DNA of 6,125 nucleotides from Actinomycetes bacterium (GCA_023412435.1 JAEYNS010000009.1:1-6125), one strand, 5' to 3'; shown: positions 1-5,519, counted from the first letter of the stretch. Made by a program: numbers and translations. Notes: generated by a model not told the origin, from the letters alone.

Positions 1-361
1 CGCGGTGGACCACCAGCACCAGCGCCCAGCTGAGCGGGAGCAGCACCGCCAGCCCCAGGTGTGAGGCGACCATCCCTGCCGGCGTCTGGAAGGCCCGTCC
101 GGCCGTGGCGTAGTCCGCGAACGAGCCGGGGTCGCCGGCCAGCGACCAGGCGATCGCGAGCGCCAGCTGGATGATCACAGGGGTCAGCGCCAGGAAGGTC
201 AGCACGCCGAGCCCGACCCCGAACAGCCCGCGGACCGTCGGCAGCCAGCGCGGTGCACCGTCCACCTCGCCGACCTCGAGAACGTGCGGGTAACGCACCC
301 CGGGGGGCGGCTGGCGGGTGGCCAGGACGGCCGGCCCGGCTCCGACCCCCGCAGGGGCCAC
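1..361 (-). CDS. N-terminal part of a probable CPBP-family intramembrane metalloprotease (cut by window edge)
   Basis: Reading the minus strand from a GTG at 361 gives 120 open codons that run off the window. The protein begins with a Pro/Ala/Gly-rich cytoplasmic stretch containing RYPHVLEVGE (residues 23-32). A hydrophobic segment follows at about residues 45-74 (GLFGVGLGVLTFLALTPVII), and a second at about 97-118 ends in LVLVVHR. This pattern, with a 'P-x-GM-hydrophobic-H-LGLAVLLPLSW' second helix, resembles the N-terminus of actinobacterial CPBP (CAAX protease and bacteriocin-processing) membrane proteins. The catalytic Glu and His motifs of that family lie further on and are not in the window, so activity cannot be judged. 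The GTG start is favoured because a perfect AGGAGG sits 7 nt upstream, inside the end of the preceding gene. The gene starts 2 nt after the FAH stop, which implies translational coupling as the third gene of the operon. Membrane-protein status is fairly secure; the family name is recognition from a partial sequence. Confidence 0.6.
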   Translation of the reverse strand, partial: MAPAGVGAGPAVLATRQPPPGVRYPHVLEVGEVDGAPRWLPTVRGLFGVGLGVLTFLALTPVIIQLALAIAWSLAGDPGSFADYATAGRAFQTPAGMVASHLGLAVLLPLSWALVLVVHR

Positions 362-363
362 GC

Positions 364-1167
364 TCAGTCCTCCTGCCCGACGACCGGGTTGGTGAGGGTT
401 CCGATGCCGGCGATGGTGACCGAGATCTCGTCGCCGGGCACCACCCGCGCCACCCCAGCCGGTGTCCCGGTCAGGATCACGTCCCCGGGCAGCAGGGTGG
501 TGTAGCTGCTGATGTGCGAGACGAGGTCGGCGACCTTGTGCACCATCAGCGAGGTGTTGGCGTCCTGCTTCACCTCACCGTTGACGGTGGTGGTCAGGTC
601 GAGGTCGTCCACCTCCGGCAGCTCGAGGTGGGTGACGATCCACGGACCGAGGGGACAGAACGAGTCGTAGCCCTTGGCGCGCGCCCACTGGTCGTCGGTG
701 CGCTGCAGGTCGCGGCAGGTGACGTCGTTGCCGATGGTGTAGCCGAAGATCACCTCGGGGACCCGCTCCACCGGAACCCGCCGGCAGATCCGTCCGATCA
801 CCACGGCGAGCTCGCCCTCGAACTGAAGGTCCTCAGTCTCCGGGGGGTGGACGATCGCCTCCCCCGGGCCGATCACCGCCGTGTTGGGCTTGAAGAAGGT
901 GAGCGGCGTCTCGGGCACGTCGTTGCCGAGTTCGGCGGCGTGGGCGGCGTAGTTGCGTCCCACCGCCACCACCTTGCTGCGCGGGATGACCGGAGCGAGC
1001 AGCCTCACGTCGGCCAGGGCGAGCCGCTCGCCGGTGTAGTGGACGGGCCCGGCCAGCGGGTCACCGGTGACCACCGCCACCGTCTCGGGGTTCGGCCCGC
1101 CGTCGGACTCGAGCTCGACGACGCCGAAGGCGGTCTCGCCGCCGTGGGAGAAACGTGCAACGCGCAT
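364..1167 (-). CDS. Fumarylacetoacetate hydrolase (FAH) family protein, FAHD1/acylpyruvase-like
   Basis: The 267-residue protein is a complete member of the FAH superfamily, soluble enzymes that cleave C-C bonds or decarboxylate/isomerise 2-oxo acids using Mg or Mn. Landmarks are VGRNYAAHAAELG (69-81), FFKPNTAVIGPG (91-102), the metal-binding FEGEL with E117 and E119, GNDVTCRD with the third metal ligand D148, K165 in the WARAKGYDSF segment, and the late LLPGDVILTGTPAGV (225-239). H76 and E79, spaced H-x-x-E, match the catalytic dyad described for FAHD1-type acylpyruvases and oxaloacetate decarboxylases. The short N-terminal extension (1-60) is usual for bacterial members often labelled 2-hydroxyhepta-2,4-diene-1,7-dioate isomerase. 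The exact substrate cannot be read from sequence. The ATG at 1167 has an AGGGTG-like ribosome site (1179-1174) overlapping the stop of the upstream dehydrogenase, with a 10-nt gap. The family call is firm; the reaction within the family is open. Confidence 0.93.
   Translation of the reverse strand: MRVARFSHGGETAFGVVELESDGGPNPETVAVVTGDPLAGPVHYTGERLALADVRLLAPVIPRSKVVAVGRNYAAHAAELGNDVPETPLTFFKPNTAVIGPGEAIVHPPETEDLQFEGELAVVIGRICRRVPVERVPEVIFGYTIGNDVTCRDLQRTDDQWARAKGYDSFCPLGPWIVTHLELPEVDDLDLTTTVNGEVKQDANTSLMVHKVADLVSHISSYTTLLPGDVILTGTPAGVARVVPGDEISVTIAGIGTLTNPVVGQED
369..374 (-). promoter_or_regulatory. Ribosome binding site that fixes the GTG start of the membrane protein
   Basis: The minus strand reads AGGAGG here, 7 nt before the GTG at 361-359. 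It lies inside the last codons of the FAH gene and just before its TGA stop (366-364). This arrangement supports translation of the two genes from one mRNA with terminating ribosomes handed on, and it argues against later in-frame GTG codons as the start. Confidence 0.75.
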
Positions 1168-1177
1168 GCGTCACACC

Positions 1178-2110
1178 CTATTCGGCGACGATGTTCGCCA
1201 GCGGCTCCCCAGCCGCGAACCGCTCCAGCTGGGACTTCATCAGCCGGTGGACGCGTGGGTAGAAGGCGTCCGCTTGGCCACCGCCGTGCGGGCTGATGAA
1301 CACACCGGGCAAGGTCCACAGCGGGTGGTCCGACGGCAGCGGCTCGGGGTCGGTGACATCGAGAGAGGCCCGGATCCGGCCGTCCTTCACCGCGTCGACC
1401 AGGGCCGCGGTGTCCACCACCTTGCCCCGCGCGACGTTGACCAGCAGGGCGCCGTCCGGCATCGCGGCGAGTTCCTCGGCTCCGATCAACCCCTCGGTCT
1501 GCGGGGTGAGCGGGGTGATCACGAAGACCACGTCCGCCTCCGCGAGCAACGAGCGGAGCTCGGTGACCGGGTGGACGAGCGGGTCGGTGCGGGGGCTGCG
1601 TGCGACCCGGGTGACAGAGGCCACCTCGAAGGCAGCCACGCGGCGCTCGATCGCGGCGCCGATCCGTCCGTAGCCGACGATCAGCACGCGGCGGTCCGCC
1701 AGCGAATCGGCGAACTCGAGGTTCCAGGTCCCGGTCGGCATGTTGCGGGCGAACGTGTCGAGCTTGCGCAGGTTCACCAGGGCCAGCGCCACGGCGAGCT
1801 CGGCGGTCGCGGTGTCGTGCACCCCGGCGGCGTTGGCCAGCTTCATCCCCGGCCGCAGGAACGGAACGTAGTTGTCGTAGCCTGCCGACTGCAGCTGGAT
1901 CACCTGCAGGCTGGTCATCTCGTCGATCCGAGCCAGCAGCGGCAGCGGCGGCGCCATGTAGGGGGCGACCAGCAGCTCGACCTCACCGATCGACTCCGGC
2001 AGGTCGCCGTCCCGGCGGTAGTAGTCGGCCGAGAGCCCCTCGGGCAGTGATCCGAGCGCGGCCACAGCCTTCGCCTCGTCGTCGAACGGCAGCCAAACCC
2101 GCTTCGCCAT
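1178..2110 (-). CDS. D-isomer-specific 2-hydroxyacid dehydrogenase, NAD(P)-binding
   Basis: This 310-residue cytosolic oxidoreductase interconverts a 2-oxo acid and a D-2-hydroxy acid using NAD(P)H. The Rossmann nucleotide-binding motif is VLIVGYGRIG (142-151). The catalytic triad of the family is intact: R228 in LLVNVARGKVVD, E256 in LDVTDPEPLP, and H275 in FISPHGGG. The N-terminal substrate domain (about 1-100) contains the LQSAGYDNY segment (73-81), and the C-terminal helix closes the fold. The length is typical of short family members without the ACT/ASB regulatory domain of long SerA enzymes, so this is unlikely to be the main phosphoglycerate dehydrogenase. Glyoxylate/hydroxypyruvate reductase or a broad 2-ketoacid reductase are the likely options. 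The ATG at 2110 has a perfect AGGAGG (2123-2118) with a 7-nt spacer. It is the first gene of a three-gene operon with the FAH enzyme and the membrane protein. Family certainty is high; the substrate is unknown. Confidence 0.94.
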   Translation of the reverse strand: MAKRVWLPFDDEAKAVAALGSLPEGLSADYYRRDGDLPESIGEVELLVAPYMAPPLPLLARIDEMTSLQVIQLQSAGYDNYVPFLRPGMKLANAAGVHDTATAELAVALALVNLRKLDTFARNMPTGTWNLEFADSLADRRVLIVGYGRIGAAIERRVAAFEVASVTRVARSPRTDPLVHPVTELRSLLAEADVVFVITPLTPQTEGLIGAEELAAMPDGALLVNVARGKVVDTAALVDAVKDGRIRASLDVTDPEPLPSDHPLWTLPGVFISPHGGGQADAFYPRVHRLMKSQLERFAAGEPLANIVAE

Positions 2111-2142
2111 GCCACATCCTCCTGGTCGTCGTCGGCAGCCCC

Positions 2143-2171
2143 ACCCTACGGCCGATTCCCGACCGGGTGAG
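2143..2171 (-). promoter_or_regulatory. Probable promoter of the dehydrogenase-FAH-membrane protein operon
   Basis: On the minus strand a TAGGGT box (2148-2143) fits the actinobacterial TAnnnT -10 pattern. A weak -35 candidate, CTCACC (2171-2166), lies 17 nt upstream and matches TTGACA at 3 of 6 positions. Transcription would start near 2136, giving a leader of about 26 nt that includes the AGGAGG at 2123-2118. The -35 region lies almost back to back with that proposed for deoA, so the two promoters share about 10 bp of control space. This is a pattern match only. Confidence 0.4.
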
Positions 2172-2173
2172 CA

Positions 2174-2208
2174 CCTCCAGGCGAAGTCAGCGGCGCTAGC
2201 CTGTCGCC
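2174..2208 (+). promoter_or_regulatory. Probable leaderless promoter of deoA
   Basis: TAGCCT at 2197-2202 fits the TAnnnT -10 pattern and ends 6 nt before the ATG at 2209. A normal start site would therefore fall on or next to the A of the start codon. No purine-rich ribosome site precedes the ATG (the preceding bases are GTCGCC), which supports a leaderless mRNA. The -35 position (about 2174-2179, CCTCCA) does not resemble TTGACA. Confidence 0.45.
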
Positions 2209-3489
2209 ATGAGCTTTGATGCCGTGGAACTGATCCGCGCCAAGCGGGACGGGGCGACCCTCAGCGACGACGCCATCGGGTGGCTGATCCGCTCGTACAC
2301 CGATGACGAGGTGACCGCCGAGCAGATGGCCGCGATGGCGATGGCGATCTTCTTCCGCGGCCTCGACCCGCGCGAGCTGTCCACCTGGACCTCGGCGATG
2401 ATCGCGACCGGGGAGCGGATGGACTTCTCGTCGCTGTCCCGGCCGACGGTCGACAAGCACTCCACCGGTGGGGTGGGCGACAAGATCACGCTGCCGCTGG
2501 CGCCGCTGGTGGCCGCCTGCGGTGCCGCCGTCCCCCAGTTGTCGGGACGGGGGCTCGGCCACACCGGCGGCACCCTCGACAAGCTCGAGGCGATCCCCGG
2601 CTGGCGGGCCGACCTGAGCAATGCCGAGATGCTGCGCCAGCTCGAGGAGGTGGGGGCGGTGATCTGCGCGGCGGGCTCGGGCCTGGCCCCTGCCGACAAG
2701 AAGCTGTACGCGCTGCGGGATGTGACCGGCACCGTGGAGTCGATCCCGATGATCTCCGCCTCGATCATGAGCAAGAAGATCGCCGAGGGCACCGCGGCCC
2801 TGGTGCTGGACGTGAAGACCGGCGCCGGGGCGTTCATGAAGGAGCGGGCGGACGCCGAGGCCCTGGCCCGCACGATGGTGGGGCTCGGCCAGGCCGCGGG
2901 GGTGCGGACCGTCGCGCTCGTCACCGACATGTCGATCCCGCTCGGCCGGTCGGCGGGCAATGCCGTGGAGGTCGCCGAATCGGTCGAGGTGCTGGCCGGC
3001 GGTGGTCCGTCCGACGTGGTCGAGCTGACCCTGGCGCTGGCACGCGAGATGCTGGCCTGCGCCGGCATCGACGCCGACCCCGAGCAGGCCTTGGCCTCCG
3101 GCAAGGCGATGGACACGTGGCGGGCGATGATCGCCGCCCAGGGCGGCGACCCGGACGCGCCGCTGCCGACGGCGCGGCACACCGAGGTGGTTGTCGCCGA
3201 GCAGGACGGCGTCCTGACCGCGATGGATGCGATGGCGGTCGGGCTGGCGGCGTGGCGCCTGGGGGCCGGACGGGCCAGGCAGGGGGATCCCGTCCAGGCC
3301 GCCGCCGGAGTCACCTGGCAGGCCGGCGTGGGCGACCGGGTCCGCTCCGGCGACCCGCTGTTCACCCTGCACACCGACACCCCGGAGCGGATCGAGCGCG
3401 CCCGGCAGGCGCTGGAGGGCGCTGTCAGCTACGCCGAGGACGCCCCGCCGCGCGACTCGCTCGTCCTGGAGCGGATCGACCAACCCTGA
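2209..3489 (+). CDS. deoA: Thymidine phosphorylase / pyrimidine-nucleoside phosphorylase
   Basis: The 426-residue enzyme splits thymidine or other pyrimidine nucleosides with phosphate into base and (deoxy)ribose-1-phosphate in cytosolic nucleoside salvage. The order of domains is the family's: a helical N-terminal domain (1-65), the phosphate-binding KHSTGGVGDK loop (83-92), the signature SGRGLGHTGGTLDKLE (112-127), the base-binding segment with R170, S185 and K189 in ALRDVTGTVESIP...SASIMSKK, then DVKTGAGAFMK (201-211). A C-terminal alpha/beta domain (about 335-426) carries the Gly-rich VGDRVRSGDPLF turn. R170, S185, K189 and H84 line up with R171, S186, K190 and H85 of the E. coli enzyme as I recall them. 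The length is close to the usual 430-440. Thymidine-specific and broad pyrimidine phosphorylases are hard to separate by eye, so the symbol indicates the family. It stands alone, without deoC, deoD or cdd in view. Its final ten codons and stop are also present as a degenerate copy at 3609-3637. Confidence 0.94.
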   Translation: MSFDAVELIRAKRDGATLSDDAIGWLIRSYTDDEVTAEQMAAMAMAIFFRGLDPRELSTWTSAMIATGERMDFSSLSRPTVDKHSTGGVGDKITLPLAPLVAACGAAVPQLSGRGLGHTGGTLDKLEAIPGWRADLSNAEMLRQLEEVGAVICAAGSGLAPADKKLYALRDVTGTVESIPMISASIMSKKIAEGTAALVLDVKTGAGAFMKERADAEALARTMVGLGQAAGVRTVALVTDMSIPLGRSAGNAVEVAESVEVLAGGGPSDVVELTLALAREMLACAGIDADPEQALASGKAMDTWRAMIAAQGGDPDAPLPTARHTEVVVAEQDGVLTAMDAMAVGLAAWRLGAGRARQGDPVQAAAGVTWQAGVGDRVRSGDPLFTLHTDTPERIERARQALEGAVSYAEDAPPRDSLVLERIDQP

Positions 3490-3496
3490 CGGCCGC

Positions 3497-3534
3497 CGCC
3501 CAGAACTCCCCACAACGCCCAGAACTCCCCAGAA
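3497..3534. repeat. 19-bp tandem mini-repeat inside unit 1
   Basis: CGCCCAGAACTCCCCA occurs at 3497-3512 and again at 3516-3531. The full 19-bp period matches at 18 of 19 positions. Unit 2 has only one copy (3646-3661), so this is an extra slippage event in unit 1, or a loss in unit 2. Confidence 0.85.
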
Positions 3535-3587
3535 CGCCGAGGACTACCTCAGGGAGGGAGCGCTCGGCGCGCTCAGGAGCGCTCGGC
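3516..3587. repeat. 72-bp perfect direct-repeat core, copy 1
   Basis: This stretch is identical, base for base, to 3646-3717. It begins CGCCCAGAACTCCCC and ends at GCTCGGC. Inside are two GAGCGCTC palindromes (3558-3565 and 3577-3584). Sequence on both sides differs between the copies. Confidence 0.9.
3536..3587. terminator. Possible bidirectional terminator hairpin, copy 1
   Basis: An inner stem GAGCGC/GCGCTC (3558-3563 with 3569-3574) closes a 5-nt loop, and an outer stem GCCGAG/CTCGGC (3536-3541 with 3582-3587) encloses it. It lies 46 nt after the deoA stop, between convergent genes where termination from both sides is expected. No T-rich tract follows on either strand, so it is not a classical intrinsic terminator, although actinobacterial terminators often lack one. 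The GAGCGCTC palindromes allow other pairings. Confidence 0.4.
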
Positions 3588-3623
3588 CACGCGGCGTGCT
3601 CGGCCAAGCTCGTCCTGGGCGGA

Positions 3624-3733
3624 TCGACCCGGCCTGACCGTCCGCCGCCCAGAACTCCCCAGAACGCCGAGGACTACCTCAGGGAGGGAGCGCTCGGCGC
3701 GCTCAGGAGCGCTCGGCGGCGGGCGTGGGTCGA
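3624..3733. terminator. Large inverted-repeat structure around repeat copy 2, possible cimA/deoA terminator
   Basis: TCGACCC (3624-3630) pairs with GGGTCGA (3727-3733). Further in, CGTCCGCCGCC (3639-3649) pairs with GGCGGCGGGCG (3715-3725), giving 11 bp with one G-U. Inside are the same nested stems as in copy 1: GCCGAG/CTCGGC (3666-3671 with 3712-3717) and GAGCGC/GCGCTC (3688-3693 with 3699-3704). On the minus strand it begins 2 nt after the cimA stop codon, a natural place for a terminator. The same arms could also be the ends of a small mobile repeat. The pairing is directly visible; the function is inferred. Confidence 0.45.
3646..3717. repeat. 72-bp perfect direct-repeat core, copy 2
   Basis: This is the second copy of the core, exactly 130 bp downstream of copy 1. 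It is enclosed by the inverted-repeat arms described at 3624-3733, whereas copy 1 has only remnants of those arms. Confidence 0.9.
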
Positions 3734-3735
3734 GG

Positions 3736-5385
3736 TCAGGCGACGGTCGAGGCGAGGTTGGGCAGGCTGGGGAGCTCGGCCGCGGGCCGGTCCTCCCGGG
3801 CAGCGCGGTGCTTGACCAGCCCCCAGCGGTAGGCGTCGTACAGCGCCTCCCAGCTGGCCTCGACGACGCTGCTGCCCACCCCGACCGTGGTCCAGGTCCG
3901 GTCGCCGTCGGTGGTGTCGATGAGGGTCCGCACGATCGCGTCGGTGCCGTGCCCCTGGTCGAGGATGCGCACCCGGTAGTCGGTCAGCTCGAAGTTCTCC
4001 ACGTCGGGATAGGCCCGCACCAGCGCCCGTCGCAGCGCGACGTCGAGGGCGTTCAGCGGGCCGTGGCCCTCCCCCACCAGTGCCTCGGTGACGCCGTTCA
4101 CCCGTAGCTTCACTGTGGCCTCCGAGTCGCCCTCGGGCGCCACCACCGAGCTGGTGAACACCCGCCAGGAGACGACCTCGAAGAAGTCGTCGTCGAAGCC
4201 CAGCTGCGAGCGCAGCAACAGCTCGAACGAGGCGTCGGAGGATTCGTAGGAGTAGCCGTCCATCTCGCGGGTCTTGACCAGCTCGGTGATCCGGGCCGCC
4301 AGCTCGCGGTCGGAGATGTCGTAGCCCAACTCGGTGCCCTTGAGCTGGATGTTCGCCCTGCCCGCCATGTCGGAGACCAGCATCCGCATGTCATTGCCGA
4401 CAAGGGTCGGGTCGATGTGCTGGTAGAGGTTCGCGTCGACCTTGATCGCGGACGCGTGCAACCCGGCTTTGTGCGCGAACGCCGACAGTCCGACATAGGG
4501 CTGCCGGTTGTTCATCGGGAGGTTGGCGATCGCGGCGACCGCGTGGGCGATCCGGGACGCCTCCTGCAGGCAGTCGGGCGGGATCACCTCCCAGCCGAAC
4601 TTGAGCTGCAGGTTGGCGATCAGGGTGACGAGGTTCGCGTTGCCGGTGCGCTCCCCGGTCTCGTTCATCGTGCCCTGGACGTGCATCACACCGGCCTCGA
4701 CCGCGGCCAGGGTGTTGGCCACCGCGCAGCCGGTGTCGTTGTGGCAGTGGATACCGAGGTCGACCCCGATCTGGGCTGCCGCCGAGACGATGTCGCCCAT
4801 CCAGCTCGGCAGCATGCCCCCGTTGGTGTCGCACAGGATGACGACCTCGGCACCGGCCTCGGCCGCCGTCCGGATCACCTCGAGGGCGTAGTCGGCATTG
4901 GCCCGATAGCCGTCGAAGAAGTGCTCGCAGTCCACGAACACGCGCCGGCCGTGCTCGACCAGGTGGGCGACGGTGTCGCGGATCATCTCGAGGTTCTCGG
5001 CCAGCGTCGTCTTCAGTGCCCGGTGGACGTGCTCGTCGTGGCTCTTGGCGACGATGCACACCACCTCGGTGCGGGCGTCCAGCAGGGCCTGCACCTGCGG
5101 GTCCCTGGCCGCGGTCGTGCCCGCCTTGCGGGTGGCGCCGAAGGCGACCAGCTTGGCGTGCTTGAGTTCGAGGGCGCCTTCGGCCGCCCTGGCGAAGAAC
5201 TCGGTGTCGCTGGGGTTGGCGCCCGGCCAGCCGCCCTCGATGAACCCGACCCCGAGCTCGTCGAGCAGGCGCGCGATGCGCAGCTTGTCGAGCACGGTCA
5301 GGCGCAGACCCTCCTGCTGCGCGCCGTCGCGCAGGGTGGTGTCGTACACGTGGAAGGTGTCGGGAGCCACTGGCTGAGCGTTCAT
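3736..5385 (-). CDS. cimA: (R)-citramalate synthase, CimA type
   Basis: The 549-residue enzyme of the isopropylmalate/homocitrate synthase family condenses pyruvate and acetyl-CoA to (R)-citramalate, opening the threonine-independent route to 2-oxobutyrate and isoleucine. The TIM-barrel opens with HVYDTTLRDGAQQEG (12-26; R18 and metal ligand D19). The FIEGGWPGANPSD segment (48-60) is characteristic of the CimA branch rather than LeuA. GIHCHNDTG (211-219) supplies H213 and H215, NETGERTGNANL (241-252) supplies N249, and HKAGLHASAI (305-314) is the conserved HxxGxH region. A C-terminal LeuA-type regulatory dimer domain spans about 405-535, with GHGPLNALDVALRRAL at 440-455; it suggests feedback control, in this family usually by isoleucine. 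An open frame continues upstream to 5529, but the ATG at 5385 starts exactly where family similarity begins and has GAGG 9 nt upstream (5398-5395). It is convergent with deoA and divergent from tpx. No other ilv or leu gene is in the window. Confidence 0.93.
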   Translation of the reverse strand: MNAQPVAPDTFHVYDTTLRDGAQQEGLRLTVLDKLRIARLLDELGVGFIEGGWPGANPSDTEFFARAAEGALELKHAKLVAFGATRKAGTTAARDPQVQALLDARTEVVCIVAKSHDEHVHRALKTTLAENLEMIRDTVAHLVEHGRRVFVDCEHFFDGYRANADYALEVIRTAAEAGAEVVILCDTNGGMLPSWMGDIVSAAAQIGVDLGIHCHNDTGCAVANTLAAVEAGVMHVQGTMNETGERTGNANLVTLIANLQLKFGWEVIPPDCLQEASRIAHAVAAIANLPMNNRQPYVGLSAFAHKAGLHASAIKVDANLYQHIDPTLVGNDMRMLVSDMAGRANIQLKGTELGYDISDRELAARITELVKTREMDGYSYESSDASFELLLRSQLGFDDDFFEVVSWRVFTSSVVAPEGDSEATVKLRVNGVTEALVGEGHGPLNALDVALRRALVRAYPDVENFELTDYRVRILDQGHGTDAIVRTLIDTTDGDRTWTTVGVGSSVVEASWEALYDAYRWGLVKHRAAREDRPAAELPSLPNLASTVA

Positions 5386-5432
5386 GGGTTTGGACCTCGT
5401 GCCGGTTCGGGGAAGCGGTGTTTCGACTGACG

Positions 5433-5438
5433 AGACTA
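5433..5438 (-). promoter_or_regulatory. Probable -10 box of the cimA promoter
   Basis: The minus strand reads TAGTCT at 5438-5433, fitting the TAnnnT pattern. Transcription would start near 5426, leaving a leader of about 40 nt that carries the GAGG ribosome site (5398-5395). No TTGACA-like -35 is seen at 17-18 nt. That position (5456-5461) instead falls in the left arm of the dyad at 5456-5472. The leader is too short for a T-box or leader-peptide attenuator. Confidence 0.4.
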
Positions 5439-5455
5439 CTGCCCACGGGCCGGAC

Positions 5456-5472
5456 GGTCGCCGGGGGTGACC
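5456..5472. promoter_or_regulatory. 17-bp dyad between the cimA and tpx promoters, possible operator
   Basis: The arms GGTCGCC (5456-5462) and GGTGACC (5466-5472) are inverted repeats with one mismatch around a GGG centre. The dyad covers the -35 position of the proposed cimA promoter and lies just upstream of the proposed tpx -35. Transcription-factor sites often sit this way, but in such GC-rich DNA a 6-of-7 dyad may be chance. Confidence 0.25.
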
Positions 5473-5483
5473 AGCCTGCGGGA

Positions 5484-5514
5484 TTGACCCGGCGCGGACG
5501 CGGCTGACTAGATA
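5484..5514 (+). promoter_or_regulatory. Probable leaderless promoter of tpx
   Basis: TTGACC (5484-5489) matches the -35 consensus at 5 of 6 positions. A TAGATA box (5509-5514) lies 19 nt downstream and ends 5 nt before the ATG. The start site would fall at or next to the start codon, and there is no ribosome site in front of the ATG, so a leaderless transcript is likely. The -10 hexamer is imperfect and the spacing slightly long. Confidence 0.45.
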
Positions 5515-5519
5515 GCCGC
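5500..5519. promoter_or_regulatory. 20-bp palindrome over the tpx -10 box, candidate operator
   Basis: The arms GCGGCT (5500-5505) and AGCCGC (5514-5519) are perfect inverted repeats, and the central CTAG (5508-5511) is itself symmetric. In all, 16 of 20 positions obey the dyad. The site ends at the base before the ATG and contains the proposed -10 box, so a bound protein would block the promoter. If the mRNA is leaderless, the site is not transcribed and must act as DNA. Confidence 0.4.

Larger units (their letters stand above)
3460..3735. repeat. Tandem repeat filling the gap between convergent deoA and cimA (two units)
   Basis: Unit 1 is 3460-3608 and unit 2 is 3609 to about 3735. CTCGTCCTGG at 3460-3469 recurs exactly at 3609-3618. 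GCGGATCGACC at 3471-3481 recurs at 3619-3629. The deoA stop TGA (3487-3489) has its counterpart at 3635-3637, and CCGCCGCCC at 3493-3501 recurs at 3642-3650. The offset is 148-149 bp until a 19-bp extra copy in unit 1, then exactly 130 bp (149 minus 19) over a 72-bp identical core. Unit 2 therefore looks like a duplicate of the deoA 3' end plus its downstream region. A 1-base deletion (A3470 absent) puts the copied tail out of frame, so unit 2 is not coding. Confidence 0.85.

Noticed and set aside
253..1296. Long plus-strand open frame of 347 codons opposite the FAH gene
   Set aside because: Its product is rich in Arg, Gly, Val and His with no recognisable motif, and it lies wholly antisense to a convincing FAH enzyme and the adjoining genes. 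It is a typical artefact of GC-rich codon use.
2166..2175. Small dyad GGTG-AG-CACC between the divergent dehydrogenase and deoA promoters
   Set aside because: The arms are only 4 bp and such a match is expected by chance in this GC-rich DNA, so it is not called as an operator.
2146..3513. Long minus-strand open frame of 455 codons opposite deoA
   Set aside because: It has a low-complexity Arg/Gly/Pro/His-rich product without family motifs, and the opposite strand encodes a complete thymidine phosphorylase with all catalytic residues.
3516..3717. CRISPR-like array
   Set aside because: There are only two copies of a 72-bp unit inside a larger tandem duplication, with no set of unique spacers of uniform length and no cas genes.
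3117..3815. Open frame running through the repeat region and into the end of cimA
   Set aside because: It overlaps deoA in another frame and crosses the repeats. The 130-bp offset is not a multiple of 3, so the two repeat copies are read in different frames, which argues against a coding repeat.
4417..5430. Plus-strand open frame of 337 codons opposite cimA
   Set aside because: It is the shadow of the cimA reading frame: no motifs, biased Val/Gly/Asp/Leu composition and no ribosome site seen.
5386..5432. T-box, riboswitch or leader-peptide attenuator controlling cimA
   Set aside because: The inferred leader is about 40 nt, with no Ile/Leu/Val codon run, no specifier stem and no T-box core sequence.
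5423..5433. 11-bp dyad TCGACTGACGA over the proposed cimA start site
   Set aside because: It is short, with one mismatched pair and no supporting second site; the evidence is too weak to call.
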